64,000 bases of DNA from CAWATZ01 sp963784995 (GTDB lineage Bacteria > Planctomycetota > Planctomycetia > Gemmatales > Gemmataceae): assembly GCA_963784995.1 (NCBI GenBank), contig CAWATZ010000006.1:868001-932000 (forward strand). Direction: 5' to 3'. Below, piece after piece: positions 45,437 through 55,612 of this stretch. Position numbers and translations under genes: made by a program. Position 1 is the stretch's first letter, and each line of letters opens with the position of its first letter. The notes below the pieces were generated by a model. The model worked only from the letters and a program-made list of their open reading frames with translations. It was not told the DNA's origin and did no database searches.

Positions 45437-45561
45437 TCCAGGTCTCCTCGTCTGAGCTGCAAGATGGGACGGAGGCGATTCTATCCCGTCGAATGGTGTG
45501 CTGCAATCAAATTGTGCGTCCGCGATGATCGATTCTGCATGCAGAAGGGAGAGAGGCGCCG

Positions 45562-46227
45562 TCATGGCTCCAGCAGCATCCGGGCCACTTCCGTCCAGCG
45601 CTCGAACGGCCGATAGGGGAGACCCTGACGCTGGAGGGTCTCGGCGAGAGCGGCCCGGGCAAAGCGGTGCGTGGCGGGAACCAGTCGGGCGGCATCGACG
45701 TCGGGATAGCCATCGCCCGCGAAGGCGGTGGGCAGGCCGGTGGCCAGGGCCCGGCGGACCACGGCGGCCTTGTCGATCCCGTGCGTCGGCGAGAAGAACG
45801 GCGAACCGGTCGGCAGCGACATCACCAGGCCGGTTTCGGGAGAAAAGATCCCGGGATTGGAGTGAATCTCCAGGTCAGGCGCCGGCGTACGGAGCAAGCG
45901 GCGCACATACCAGTCGCATCCGGCCGAGGCGACGATGACCGACCAGCCGGCCTGGCGGAGCCGGCGGAGCCACAACCCCAGGTCCGGGTCCAGTTCCGCC
46001 AGGGGCAGCAGGGCAAGCACCTGCTCCTCGCTGGCGCGAACCTGGCCGTAGATCATCTGCAACGTCTCGAAATGGGTGCGCCGCCCGGCCAGGTAGTCGC
46101 CCCAGAAGTCGGGCAGGTCCTCCGGCAGCAGCCGATCCAGCACGATCTGGAAGAAATCGTGCCTGGTCATGGTGCCGTCGAAGTCGCTGACCAGGATTCC
46201 CCGGCACGGCCGATCTGGTTCTGGCAT
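45562..46227 (-). CDS. HAD-superfamily phosphatase, MtnX-like
   Basis: This 221-residue enzyme has the HAD motifs DFDGT (15-19, nucleophile D15 and acid D17), VIVASAGCDWYVRRLL (motif II region) and AFAGDGYPDVDAA (motif IV, metal binding). The helical cap between motifs I and II and the size fit the MtnX branch, which removes phosphate in the methionine salvage pathway. No other salvage genes are nearby, so a generic phosphatase is also possible. The ATG at 46227 was chosen over an upstream TTG because AAGGGA lies at a proper distance. Confidence 0.82.
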   Translation of the reverse strand: MPEPDRPCRGILVSDFDGTMTRHDFFQIVLDRLLPEDLPDFWGDYLAGRRTHFETLQMIYGQVRASEEQVLALLPLAELDPDLGLWLRRLRQAGWSVIVASAGCDWYVRRLLRTPAPDLEIHSNPGIFSPETGLVMSLPTGSPFFSPTHGIDKAAVVRRALATGLPTAFAGDGYPDVDAARLVPATHRFARAALAETLQRQGLPYRPFERWTEVARMLLEP

Positions 46228-46241
46228 GAGCAAATCCCTTC

Positions 46242-46292
46242 AGCCGCTTGCGGCTTAGCGCAACCGTCTGCTCCGCTAAACCGCAAGCGGCT
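46242..46292. repeat. Short palindrome between HAD and cytochrome genes
   Basis: AGCCGCTTGCGGCTTAGCG pairs with CGCTAAACCGCAAGCGGCT around a short loop. A related, less perfect version is at about 7660-7700. Confidence 0.75.
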
Positions 46293-46306
46293 CTGGAAAC
46301 AGACAC

Positions 46307-48505
46307 TCAATTGTCCGCCGGCGCTTTCATCTGGTTCCCCAGCTGGATGTATTGCCACATGGCATCGATCTGCTTGCCGGCGTCGCCATCCAGGACGTCC
46401 GCCACCAGGCTCGGCTTGCCGAAGGTGTAGACCTGCGGCATCTTGGTGCCCGGCTCAACTCGCGTCGGGAACCAGAGCCAGCGATCGTAATAATCGCGCC
46501 GCAGTCGCTCCTTCATGAGGATGAAGTTCGGTCCCGCTGCCTCGAAAACACCGACCGCCTCGGTCTTGCCCATGTCGTGGCAAGCCGAGCAGCCCCAGCG
46601 CTTCTTGCTGACCAGATCGCGGCCGATCTCCGCCCGTTTCTCGTCGATGGCCGGTGCGGGGTCGCTTCGCGGTGGGCAGCCATGCTCAAACGCCAGTCCC
46701 CGCGCCAGCATCTCGGCCCGGCGGGGAAAGGCCGGCATCCGGGCCCGCAGATACGGCCGGGGTTTGTACGGCAACTTGCCGGCGAACAGGGCCGTCATCC
46801 ACTCCGGATTGAGCTTCTCTCCGGTCCACGTCAGCGTCGGCCGAATTTGCTCCGCCTTGTATTGTTTCGGCTCCTTCTCCGGATCGACCGCAGGCAGCCC
46901 GGCCAGCAAGCCGGCTTCCTCGTCGCGCAGCTGCGACCAGGCGTCCTCCTGTTCGTCGCGCCGGTGGCACGCCTGACAGCGCAGGGCCTTCACCTGGCGA
47001 GCGGCAAACTCCACGGCACTGTCCCGCTGCAGCGACCGGCGTGGATCGGCCGCGAACGCCCGCAGGGCCTGCCGTTGCTCCTTGCTCAGGGCGAAGACGG
47101 GAGCTTTGCGCTTGGGATCGACTTCGGCCTTCATGCAGCCTCTGTCCCACTTCTCTGGTTTGATGTCGGCGTAGCCAGGAGACCGGAGCGCATTGGTCAG
47201 CGGTTTGCCGTCGCGCTCGGTCAGCGTATGGCAGTTCAGGCAGCCGCTGGACTGGACCAGCTGCCGGCCGCGCTCGGGATTGGCTCCTTCCAGGCTGGGG
47301 AAGATGGTACGCTTTTCGACCGAGAGGAGATAGGCCGCCAGTTGTGTCGCTTCCTCCTGGGAGAGACCGAACTTCGGCATGCGCACCCACTTGAAGTGGC
47401 GATCCGGCTGAATCAGGAACGCCATCAGGCCGGCCGGCTGCCACTTGGCGACAACGTCGCGGAGCGGAATCCGCTGTCTCTCGTCCTGGGAGAAATCGGC
47501 CTGTCCCGGCGGCGTATGACAGCTGATGCAGCCCAGGTGGGCGAACAGTCGGGTCCCCTCCTGGACGGTCTCCTCGGTCGGTTTGGGCCCCGTCTTGCTC
47601 CTGGGCCCCAGCGAGCCCAGGTAGGCGGCGACGTCCCGGGCCCTGCTGTCCAGTTCCGCCTGGTCGCCGGTCGCGCTATCCGGGAACAGCCGGGGCATCG
47701 TGGCCGTGGGCCGCAGCGACTGCGGCTCCTGGATCCACCGGGCCAGGTAGTCCGCGTTGAGACGCGAACCAACGTCGCTCAGGTCGGGCGCGTCCAGCTC
47801 CAGTTCCGGCATGCCGCCGGACTTGAGCCAGGCAGCCGTGTCCGCCTGGTGGCAGCGCAGACAGCGCAGCGTGGCCAGCAATTCGCGTCCCTCCCGCAGT
47901 CGGCGCGACTCGACCAGGGCCGGGTCGTCCTCCTTGTGCCGCAGGACGGAGCAGGGGACCGGCTCGCGGCGAAACTCGCTCGACTCCCAGAAAAGCCGCA
48001 GCGCCGCGTCGCCCCGGGCCGGACTTTCATAGCGCACCCGCAGCTCGTTTCGTCCCTTCTTCAGCTTGACCGGCTTGCCCCGCGCCTGGCGCAGCTCATC
48101 CTGCCCTTGCAGCACTTCCACGCCATTGAGCGAAACCGTGAGGTTGCCCCGGCCCTCGGCGGAAAAGACGTACTCGCCTCCCAGGTCGAGCGTCAGGTTC
48201 CCCTTCCAGGCGGCCCGGAAGGAACCGACCGGCACAAACGGCGACACCGGCTCTCCCGCTGGAACGTACAGGGCCACGAGCCTGGTCGAGCGCGTGTCCG
48301 TGGGTCGGCGGTCAGGCAGCGACTCCAGCGTCAACTGCAACCCCGGTGCGCCTTCGCCCGCATCGTCGGAGACGGCTTCGCTGGCGTGCGCTCGGCTCAG
48401 GACGCTGACCGGAACACGGTTCAGCAGACCGACCAGGCCGAGGAAGAACAGGACCGCCGTGCAAAAGACGACAATGGAGAGCGGAATCCGACAACAACGA
48501 ATCAT
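46307..48505 (-). CDS. Multi-heme cytochrome c protein with PA14-like N-terminus
   Basis: This 732-residue exported protein has a signal anchor (RIPLSIVVFCTAVLFFLGLV). An N-terminal PA14/carbohydrate-like domain (VGSFRAAWKGNLTLDLGGEY ... NGVEVLQGQ) follows. Five heme-binding CxxCH sites come next: CLRCH, CISCH, CLNCH, CQACH and CSACH. Met ligands can be seen, e.g. MPKFGL and TKMPQVY. It would carry electrons in the periplasm for its partner. The start is either the ATG at 48505 or a GTG at 48523 that overlaps the upstream stop (GTGA). The gene follows the DUF6797 gene directly, which indicates one operon and a shared oxidation function. Confidence 0.85.
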   Translation of the reverse strand: MIRCCRIPLSIVVFCTAVLFFLGLVGLLNRVPVSVLSRAHASEAVSDDAGEGAPGLQLTLESLPDRRPTDTRSTRLVALYVPAGEPVSPFVPVGSFRAAWKGNLTLDLGGEYVFSAEGRGNLTVSLNGVEVLQGQDELRQARGKPVKLKKGRNELRVRYESPARGDAALRLFWESSEFRREPVPCSVLRHKEDDPALVESRRLREGRELLATLRCLRCHQADTAAWLKSGGMPELELDAPDLSDVGSRLNADYLARWIQEPQSLRPTATMPRLFPDSATGDQAELDSRARDVAAYLGSLGPRSKTGPKPTEETVQEGTRLFAHLGCISCHTPPGQADFSQDERQRIPLRDVVAKWQPAGLMAFLIQPDRHFKWVRMPKFGLSQEEATQLAAYLLSVEKRTIFPSLEGANPERGRQLVQSSGCLNCHTLTERDGKPLTNALRSPGYADIKPEKWDRGCMKAEVDPKRKAPVFALSKEQRQALRAFAADPRRSLQRDSAVEFAARQVKALRCQACHRRDEQEDAWSQLRDEEAGLLAGLPAVDPEKEPKQYKAEQIRPTLTWTGEKLNPEWMTALFAGKLPYKPRPYLRARMPAFPRRAEMLARGLAFEHGCPPRSDPAPAIDEKRAEIGRDLVSKKRWGCSACHDMGKTEAVGVFEAAGPNFILMKERLRRDYYDRWLWFPTRVEPGTKMPQVYTFGKPSLVADVLDGDAGKQIDAMWQYIQLGNQMKAPADN

Positions 48506-48519
48506 GCCACCCCCATCGC

Positions 48520-50940
48520 TCACTTCGGCACCCAGTTGATCGTGCTGTACAGCTCCTGGCCGAGCGGCTGCCCGTCCGCGCTCTTGATCCGGTATTTCAG
48601 ATGGAACTGCATCACCGGCTTGACCTCCGGAATCTCCAGCGTGACCGTCTTGCCGTCCGGCGAAACCCTGGCCGACCTGATGGCGACGCTGTCCTTGCCC
48701 TGCTTGAACTCCTTGAACAGCGCGGCAATGGCCTCCTTGTTCTTGTTACGGTCCTCGCGCAGCCGGTTGTATTCCAGCGTCTTCTTGTGGAAGTCGGGAT
48801 CTTTGGCGCTGTAGGTCGCCGAGCCGTACTCGCTGCACCACAGGTAGTTCCACTGCTGGGCCGAGTAATTGTCGGCGTCGCCGGCGCTCTTGAGATCCAC
48901 CGGGTCGGTGAAGGTCAGCTCCAGACCGGTCTTGAGGACCTTGATCCCCGAGACCACGTGGGCCGGCTTGCCGGTGTAGCGAACGCGCTGAAAGGCCGCA
49001 TCACGGGCCGCGTTGGTCTGCCAGCCGCGCAGGCCGCAGACGTAGAGCTGGCCGTCAATGGGATTGAACCTGGGCCGCATCACACCGGTCAGGAAGGTGA
49101 CGGGGAAACGGACCACGCCGCCCTGGACCTCGTCGCCGCGCTTCTCGAACGGGACCAGGTAGAGCGACGAGGTGCCGTAAGCGGTGTGCAGCAGCTGGCC
49201 CTGGAACGGTCCCCAGCGGTCGCTGGTCACCCAGGTCTGACCGCCGCTGGAGTTATCGACGTTCTTGGGGAACCAGCAGATCGGCCGATCGTAGTCGGTC
49301 GGCTTGCTGGGTCCGTGGTAGGTGTCCACGCAGCCGCAGAAGCCGCCCGGCCGGGCCAGGCTGAGCCGGCACATCGGCGTCCAGGTGCCCTCGTTGTCGC
49401 CGGTGGTCACCTCGCCCCGTGGGCCGACGCCGATGCCGTTGGGCGCCCGCAGACCGCTGGCGTGGACCTCCAGTTTCGAGCCGTCCTTGCTCACCTTGAG
49501 GATGCAGCCGCTGTGCTCGGCGACGTACTCGAAGCCGCGGCCGCCGCCACGCACCGGACCGGCCTTGGCAAAGTAGAAATTGCCTTGCGGATCGGTTTGC
49601 AGGTCAAAGGCGAACTCGTGGAAGCCGGTGGTCGTGTGAACGTCCACGTTGAACGCCTCGTAGAAGTCGGCCTCGCCGTCGCCGTTGAGGTCGTGCAAGC
49701 GGAGGATGCCTTCCCGGCCCAGGACGTGGACCTTGTCGGCGACGATCTTCAGTCCCAGCGGCTGAAACAGGCCGGACGCAAAACGCTTCCAGGTCAGCTT
49801 TTGCAGCGGTCCGTCAATGCCCGAGACAATCCAGACGTCGCCGCTCCAGGTCGAGAGGGCGGCCCGGCCATCGGAGAAGAAATCGAAGCCGCCAAACCGC
49901 ATCCAGGAGCGATAGGGGTTCTCTTCAGGAACGGTCAGCGTATCGACGACGTAGGCCCCGGTCCCTTTACCCAGGGTTCCCGTGGTGGTGATGGTTTCCT
50001 TCCATTGGGAGGGGCCGCCCCGGGTGAGGGGAGCCAGGTCGAGCGCCTCGGTTGCCTTGAGCAGATGTGCCTTGAACCCGTCCAGGGTGCCGGTTTTGGG
50101 AGTCGCGGCCAGCAGCAGACGGAACGCGACGGGACCAGTACAGGCCGGCAACTTGAGGAGCATTTTGCCCGCTTCGACGTGCAGCGCAGCACCGGCGGGA
50201 GCATTGACCAGCCCGGCCCGCAAGCCGGCATTGCCCAGCGTGGCGATGCCATCGGTGACCTGTCCTTTGCCGCCCTCGACCTCCGCGACCAGCAGGGTGA
50301 GCGGCACCGGCGTCGGTCCCAGGTTGAAGGTCCGGCTGAAGAGGGTCCAATCGTCGCGCACCAGGACGCCTGGCGACTCCAGGACGGGGCACGCACCAAC
50401 GGCGTAGCTGAGGACGACCTGATCCCCGTTGCGATACAGTCCCTTGTAGCGGGCCCAGGAAGAGGGCAGGGGGCCATACGGTTCCTTGCGTGGGTCCGTG
50501 AAGTCGCTGGTGCCGGGCCGGGCCCAGCCGGGTGCGGGACCGGTGCCGAAGACCTGAGTGCCCTTGAGCGCGGGCCAGGAGCCGTGACTGCCATCGAAGG
50601 GCGTGCCCCTCAGTTGCAGGAAGTCCGCCATCCGCGGCGATGGCCGATCCCACGGACCCGGAGCGGCGGGCAGCCAGCCGGCGGAGATGCGCACCAGGTC
50701 GATGTCGAAGCAGACGGCGGCCTTGTCCTTGCCCAGCGGGATGACGATGCCCTTCATGGCGTTGTTCTTTTTCGGCTGCGGGGCCTGGATGGAGGCGGTC
50801 AAGAAGGTGCCGTAGTCCATCTGCTCGTGGCGGGGGCCTGCCGGTTTCTTCTGGGCGTGGGCCGGGTTGCCGGCAACGCAAAGACCGCAGACGGCAAACA
50901 ACGCGAGCAAGAGGGGTGTTATGGTGGTGTTCTGGCGCAT
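48520..50940 (-). CDS. DUF6797-type secreted beta-propeller, likely dehydrogenase partner
   Basis: This 806-residue protein has a signal peptide (LLLALFAVCGLCVAGNPAHA). An N-terminal DUF6797-type domain (EQMDYGTFLTASIQAP ... CFDIDLVRISAGWLPAAP) precedes a beta-propeller resembling glucose/sorbosone dehydrogenase proteins (GREGILRLHDLNGDGEADFY, YVAEHSGCILKVSKDG, GLRAPNGIGVGPRGEVTTGD). Planctomycetes often pair such proteins with c-type cytochromes to oxidise sugars outside the cell; the substrate here is unknown. The propeller lacks a recognisable PQQ motif. It is the first gene of the two-gene operon. Confidence 0.82.
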   Translation of the reverse strand: MRQNTTITPLLLALFAVCGLCVAGNPAHAQKKPAGPRHEQMDYGTFLTASIQAPQPKKNNAMKGIVIPLGKDKAAVCFDIDLVRISAGWLPAAPGPWDRPSPRMADFLQLRGTPFDGSHGSWPALKGTQVFGTGPAPGWARPGTSDFTDPRKEPYGPLPSSWARYKGLYRNGDQVVLSYAVGACPVLESPGVLVRDDWTLFSRTFNLGPTPVPLTLLVAEVEGGKGQVTDGIATLGNAGLRAGLVNAPAGAALHVEAGKMLLKLPACTGPVAFRLLLAATPKTGTLDGFKAHLLKATEALDLAPLTRGGPSQWKETITTTGTLGKGTGAYVVDTLTVPEENPYRSWMRFGGFDFFSDGRAALSTWSGDVWIVSGIDGPLQKLTWKRFASGLFQPLGLKIVADKVHVLGREGILRLHDLNGDGEADFYEAFNVDVHTTTGFHEFAFDLQTDPQGNFYFAKAGPVRGGGRGFEYVAEHSGCILKVSKDGSKLEVHASGLRAPNGIGVGPRGEVTTGDNEGTWTPMCRLSLARPGGFCGCVDTYHGPSKPTDYDRPICWFPKNVDNSSGGQTWVTSDRWGPFQGQLLHTAYGTSSLYLVPFEKRGDEVQGGVVRFPVTFLTGVMRPRFNPIDGQLYVCGLRGWQTNAARDAAFQRVRYTGKPAHVVSGIKVLKTGLELTFTDPVDLKSAGDADNYSAQQWNYLWCSEYGSATYSAKDPDFHKKTLEYNRLREDRNKNKEAIAALFKEFKQGKDSVAIRSARVSPDGKTVTLEIPEVKPVMQFHLKYRIKSADGQPLGQELYSTINWVPK

Positions 50941-51103
50941 GAGGTTCTTTCTGGTGGGTCAGCGGGTTGGTCGGGGGCAACAGCCGGTGCTGGGGTGGCG
51001 AGAGAGCGGACCGGCGCGGCGGGGTCCAAGGTCGTCTCTATTCTTGATATTCGTAAAAGTGGCGGGGTACAAGGGAGAACAGGCCGGTGGGGAGGAATGT
51101 GTC

Positions 51104-51883
51104 ATGATTCTTTGTGAATGTCTGTGTACCTGTTGTGATACGCAGGTCTTTCTTCTGCCCGATGCTTCCGGGACGCAGACGGTGATCCGAATTCGTTGTT
51201 ATTATTGCGGTCGGGAACTTCTGCCGCGCCGCATCCTGTCCTTTGAAGAACGGCACTGGCTGGAGTGCAAGGACCCGCACCTGCTGACCCAGTGGCAAGA
51301 TCCGCGGATCTCCAAACGCAAACGGCGGCTGTTCGTCTGTGGCTGTTGCCGGCTGATCTGGGATAGTCTCACGGACCCGCGGAGCCGGGGAGCGGTCGAG
51401 ACGGCCGAGCGCCATGCCGATGGTCAGGCCACCCACTCCGATCTGGTGCGTGCCGAGAGGCAAGCCCAGGCCGTGAATAAGCCTCCGGCCGGTTTCTGGC
51501 CGCCGGATGCTGACTGGGTAGCCGTGGCGGCCTCCGCGAACCAGGACTTCTCGGGCGACATCCGGCGGCTTTTCCCCAGGTATGGGAGGTGTACCCCAGA
51601 CAAGGTATTGGCAGCCCGCGTCTCGGATCTGTTCCGGGACATCTTGGGCAATCCTTTCCGGAATGTCCTTCTCCTCCAGGAATGGCTGGACTGGACCGAT
51701 CGCACCGTCGTCAAGATCGCCCAGGCCATCTACGAGGAACGCGCCTTCGACCGCATGCCGATCCTCGGGGATGCCCTGGAAGAAGCCGGCTGCACCGACC
51801 CTGACATCCTCGATCATTGCCGGCAACCGGGCGAGCATGCGCGCGGTTGCTGGCTGGTGGATCAGATCCTCGGCAAGACGTGA
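51104..51883 (+). CDS. Planctomycete Cys-rich protein, TIGR02996-associated C-terminal domain
   Basis: This 259-residue protein starts with a Cys-rich part (CECLCTCC, then CYYCG), possibly a zinc site. After that comes the domain found as the tail of many TIGR02996 proteins: KRRLFVCGCCRLIWDSLTDP, ERHADGQ, WLDWTDRTVVKIAQAIYEER, FDRMPILGDALEEAGCTDPD and GEHARGCWLVDQILGK. Its function is unknown. The N-terminal TIGR02996 repeat itself is absent, so this is a stand-alone version. The ATG at 51104 follows GGGGAGG. Confidence 0.75.
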   Translation: MILCECLCTCCDTQVFLLPDASGTQTVIRIRCYYCGRELLPRRILSFEERHWLECKDPHLLTQWQDPRISKRKRRLFVCGCCRLIWDSLTDPRSRGAVETAERHADGQATHSDLVRAERQAQAVNKPPAGFWPPDADWVAVAASANQDFSGDIRRLFPRYGRCTPDKVLAARVSDLFRDILGNPFRNVLLLQEWLDWTDRTVVKIAQAIYEERAFDRMPILGDALEEAGCTDPDILDHCRQPGEHARGCWLVDQILGKT

Positions 51884-51951
51884 ACCGACTGGCCGCTCCG
51901 ACCCTTTTTCCCTCCAATGTCGGTGGATCAATCCTCACGGAGAACACAACC

Positions 51952-52875
51952 ATGACGCTGCGCGGAACCATCGCCCTGATGGTCCTTGGCCTGTCCCTGC
52001 TGTCGCCGGTCCAGGCCGAGGAGAAACATCCCGTCCTCAACGTCTGGCCTGGGAAGCCGCCGGGCGAGAAAGACGCCATCGGCGAGGAGACGGTGCAGCC
52101 GCAGAAGCCGGGCGAGAAGAAGGTCATGCGGATCACCAACGTCTCCAAGCCCACGCTGACGATCTTCCGGCCGGCGAAGGACAAGGACACCGGCGCCGCC
52201 GTCATGATTGCGCCGGGCGGCGGCTACAACATCCTGGCGTGGGACCTGGAAGGCGAGGAAGTCGCGGCCTGGCTCAACTCCATCGGCGTGACCGGCATCG
52301 TGCTGAAGTACCGGGTGCCGCGCCGGCCCGGCGATGCCAAGGATCAGCCGCCCATCGGTCCGCTCCAGGACGCCCAGCGGGCCCTGAGCCTGGTGCGGAG
52401 CAAGGCGGAGGAGCTGAAGATCGATCCGAAGCGCATCGGCATGCTCGGCTTCTCCGCGGGCGGCCATCTGACCGCCGCGACCACGACCAATTACGATCGC
52501 CGGGCCTACGAGCCGACCGACGAGATCGACAAGGTCAGCTGCCGGCCCGACTTCGCGGTGCTGATCTATCCCGCCTACCTGGCGGAGAAGGACGGCAGCG
52601 CACTGAAGCCGGACATCCGCGTCACCAAGGAGACGCCGCCGTGCTTCTTTGCTCATGCCAACGACGATCGCGGCGCCGCCAGCTCCGTCAACAGCGCCCT
52701 GATGTACCTCGCTCTGAAGAAGGCCGGCGTCCCGGCGGAGCTGCACGTCTATTCCAGCGGCGGCCACGGCTTCGGACTGCGGCCCAGCGACAAGCCCTGC
52801 TCGACCTGGCCGAAGCGCTGCGAGGAGTTCTTGCGAGCCCAGGGCTTGCTGAAGAAGACGGAAAACGGGAAATGA
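51952..52875 (+). CDS. Secreted alpha/beta-hydrolase, acetyl-xylan esterase-like
   Basis: This 307-residue protein has a signal peptide (GTIALMVLGLSLLSPVQAEE) and a BD-FAE/acetyl-esterase type alpha/beta-hydrolase domain. Visible are the oxyanion-hole stretch MIAPGGGYNILAWDLEGEEV, the nucleophile elbow GMLGFSAGGHL (GxSxG Ser), and the His in SSGGHGFGLR. The acid is probably the D in HANDDRGAA. The likely job is to remove acetyl or other ester groups from plant or algal polysaccharide outside the cytoplasm. The ATG at 51952 precedes the signal peptide. Confidence 0.88.
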   Translation: MTLRGTIALMVLGLSLLSPVQAEEKHPVLNVWPGKPPGEKDAIGEETVQPQKPGEKKVMRITNVSKPTLTIFRPAKDKDTGAAVMIAPGGGYNILAWDLEGEEVAAWLNSIGVTGIVLKYRVPRRPGDAKDQPPIGPLQDAQRALSLVRSKAEELKIDPKRIGMLGFSAGGHLTAATTTNYDRRAYEPTDEIDKVSCRPDFAVLIYPAYLAEKDGSALKPDIRVTKETPPCFFAHANDDRGAASSVNSALMYLALKKAGVPAELHVYSSGGHGFGLRPSDKPCSTWPKRCEEFLRAQGLLKKTENGK

Positions 52876-52886
52876 CCAAGGGGGGC

Positions 52887-52985
52887 CAACGTAGGCCGGC
52901 CTTCCCAGGCCGGCCAGGCTTCCCCCTCCGTTGCAGGCCGGCCTTCCCAGGCCGGCCGGCCCACAACGGAGGGGGAAGGCCAGCG
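52887..52985. repeat. Compound palindrome with GGCCGGCCTTCCCAGGCCGGCC units
   Basis: Two units of AGGCCGGCCTTCCCAGGCCG lie within a larger inverted repeat whose arms are CTTCCCCCTCCGTTG and CAACGGAGGGGGAAG. It separates convergent genes and likely acts as a bidirectional terminator. Confidence 0.82.
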
Positions 52986-53000
52986 CGTCTCAGCCGTTCC

Positions 53001-54371
<1,371 letters not shown>

Positions 54372-54549
54372 GGTGCGGTCTCCAGAAGTATCGGGTAGGA
54401 TGCTTGAGGATAGGTTATTCCGGGAGCGAAAATCCGCCAGGGGCAGCAGGTCGAAATCACCTCCAGGGCAGGTCTCTCAGGACATTGCCCAGGAGTGTGT
54501 TGCCAATCGTGGTCTGCGGGTTGCTCAGGCCACGAGAAACGCATCGGAG

Positions 54550-54933
54550 ATGGCGATGGCGATCGTACTTCACGGCACAACCCGGCATCGTGCGGAGAAA
54601 CTCCTGGCCGAGGGCCCTGACCCGGATTTCATCGAACCCAATGGTGGCAAGACAAAGGCAACGGAGTTCTCGACCTACCTGGAAAAGGGCCCGTTTCCTT
54701 TCGGCACACCGCAGGAGTACGCCTGCGGTAAAGCGGCGAACTTCCCCAACGAGGGTGGCCCTGTTATACTCAAGGTGGACGTCCCGGACAACATCGTCGC
54801 CCTGGCTACCGACGAGGTGTATTTCCCCCTGAGCCAGGGACTCGTGCAGTTTGACAAAGGGGCAGGTCTGGAGGAACTGCAAGCGGTCTGGACTTCGCTC
54901 CTCAAGCAAATTGTACCTTTGGAAGGACCATGA
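54550..54933 (+). CDS. ART-like (ADP-ribosyltransferase fold) small protein
   Basis: This 127-residue protein starts AIVLHGTTRHRAEKLLAEGP, an HGT motif near the N-terminus as in small ART-fold and DUF3990/DUF4433-like proteins. It continues with TEFSTYLEKGPFPFGTPQEYA-CGKAANF, the usual second block (.FST....AA..YA), and VILKVDVPDNIVALATDE. A catalytic Glu is not certain; E in GLEEL is one candidate. The start is ATG 54550 or 54556; the latter has better ribosome-site spacing. Its stop overlaps the start of the next gene (ATGA). The pair could be toxin and partner, but this is inference. Confidence 0.6.
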   Translation: MAMAIVLHGTTRHRAEKLLAEGPDPDFIEPNGGKTKATEFSTYLEKGPFPFGTPQEYACGKAANFPNEGGPVILKVDVPDNIVALATDEVYFPLSQGLVQFDKGAGLEELQAVWTSLLKQIVPLEGP

Positions 54934-55430
54934 ATACCACACAACTTTCGGAATTCATCCGTGTCGTCCTGACGCAACCCACCGGGGGCATCGTCGGGTT
55001 GGTTGACGAGTTGCTGGGCATTTCCAGCCTCCAAGACATCCACCTCAGCTGGCAAGCAGGCTCCTGCCGCGTGCGGTTTCTTGAAGGCGAGATCGAGGTC
55101 CCACTCCGCAGATCCGTTGTTCGGGCCATTTTGGCCCGGGTCGCCGTCCTCTGTAACCAGCAGAAGCCCAACTCCGTTTCACCTTACGGAGGGCAAAGCG
55201 AGTTGCTGATACACACTCCCGACCGAACCACGTTCCTGCGGGTCGCTTTCATCAATACTCCCGACGAACAAAGCATGGAATTGAGGCGAATTCCCGCTTT
55301 CATCCATACTCCCGCTGTGGATCCGTCGCCACTATCTCCCCCAACCAGTTCGCTGGTGGCCGGCCGGCAACTGCTGCAGGAGTCTGCTCAACAAGGTCCT
55401 GACGATGCTGGAACACCTCGGTCAGGTTGA
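54930..55430 (+). CDS. Partner of the ART-like protein, unknown family
   Basis: This 166-residue protein starts at the ATG in the ATGA overlap with the previous gene. Its body is a small alpha/beta domain (DELLGISSLQDIHLSWQAGS, EVPLRRSVVRAILARVAVLC, TPDRTTFLRVAFINTPDEQS). The last 40 residues are Pro/Ser/Gln-rich and may be unstructured. It has no family I recognise. The strict overlap suggests the two products work together, as immunity, antitoxin or chaperone. Confidence 0.6.
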   Translation: MNTTQLSEFIRVVLTQPTGGIVGLVDELLGISSLQDIHLSWQAGSCRVRFLEGEIEVPLRRSVVRAILARVAVLCNQQKPNSVSPYGGQSELLIHTPDRTTFLRVAFINTPDEQSMELRRIPAFIHTPAVDPSPLSPPTSSLVAGRQLLQESAQQGPDDAGTPRSG

Positions 55431-55612
55431 TCCGGCAAACCAGACCCTCCTTCCCCAATCCCTCTTGCCCCGGGCAAGCAAACGACGCAACGGTCTTCAA
55501 ATTCAGCGGCTGAACCGTGCGTTCGCCCCTGTCGGCCTCGGTGCTTCTTTCCTACAATGGCGGCTGGAATTGAATTGAGTTGCTTTCCTGAGATAGCAAG
55601 CGAGCAGCAGCG

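Noticed and set aside
46352..51117. Two plus-strand open frames of over 800 codons
   Set aside because: Both run antisense to the cytochrome and DUF6797 genes, whose motifs, signal peptides and ribosome sites are clear.
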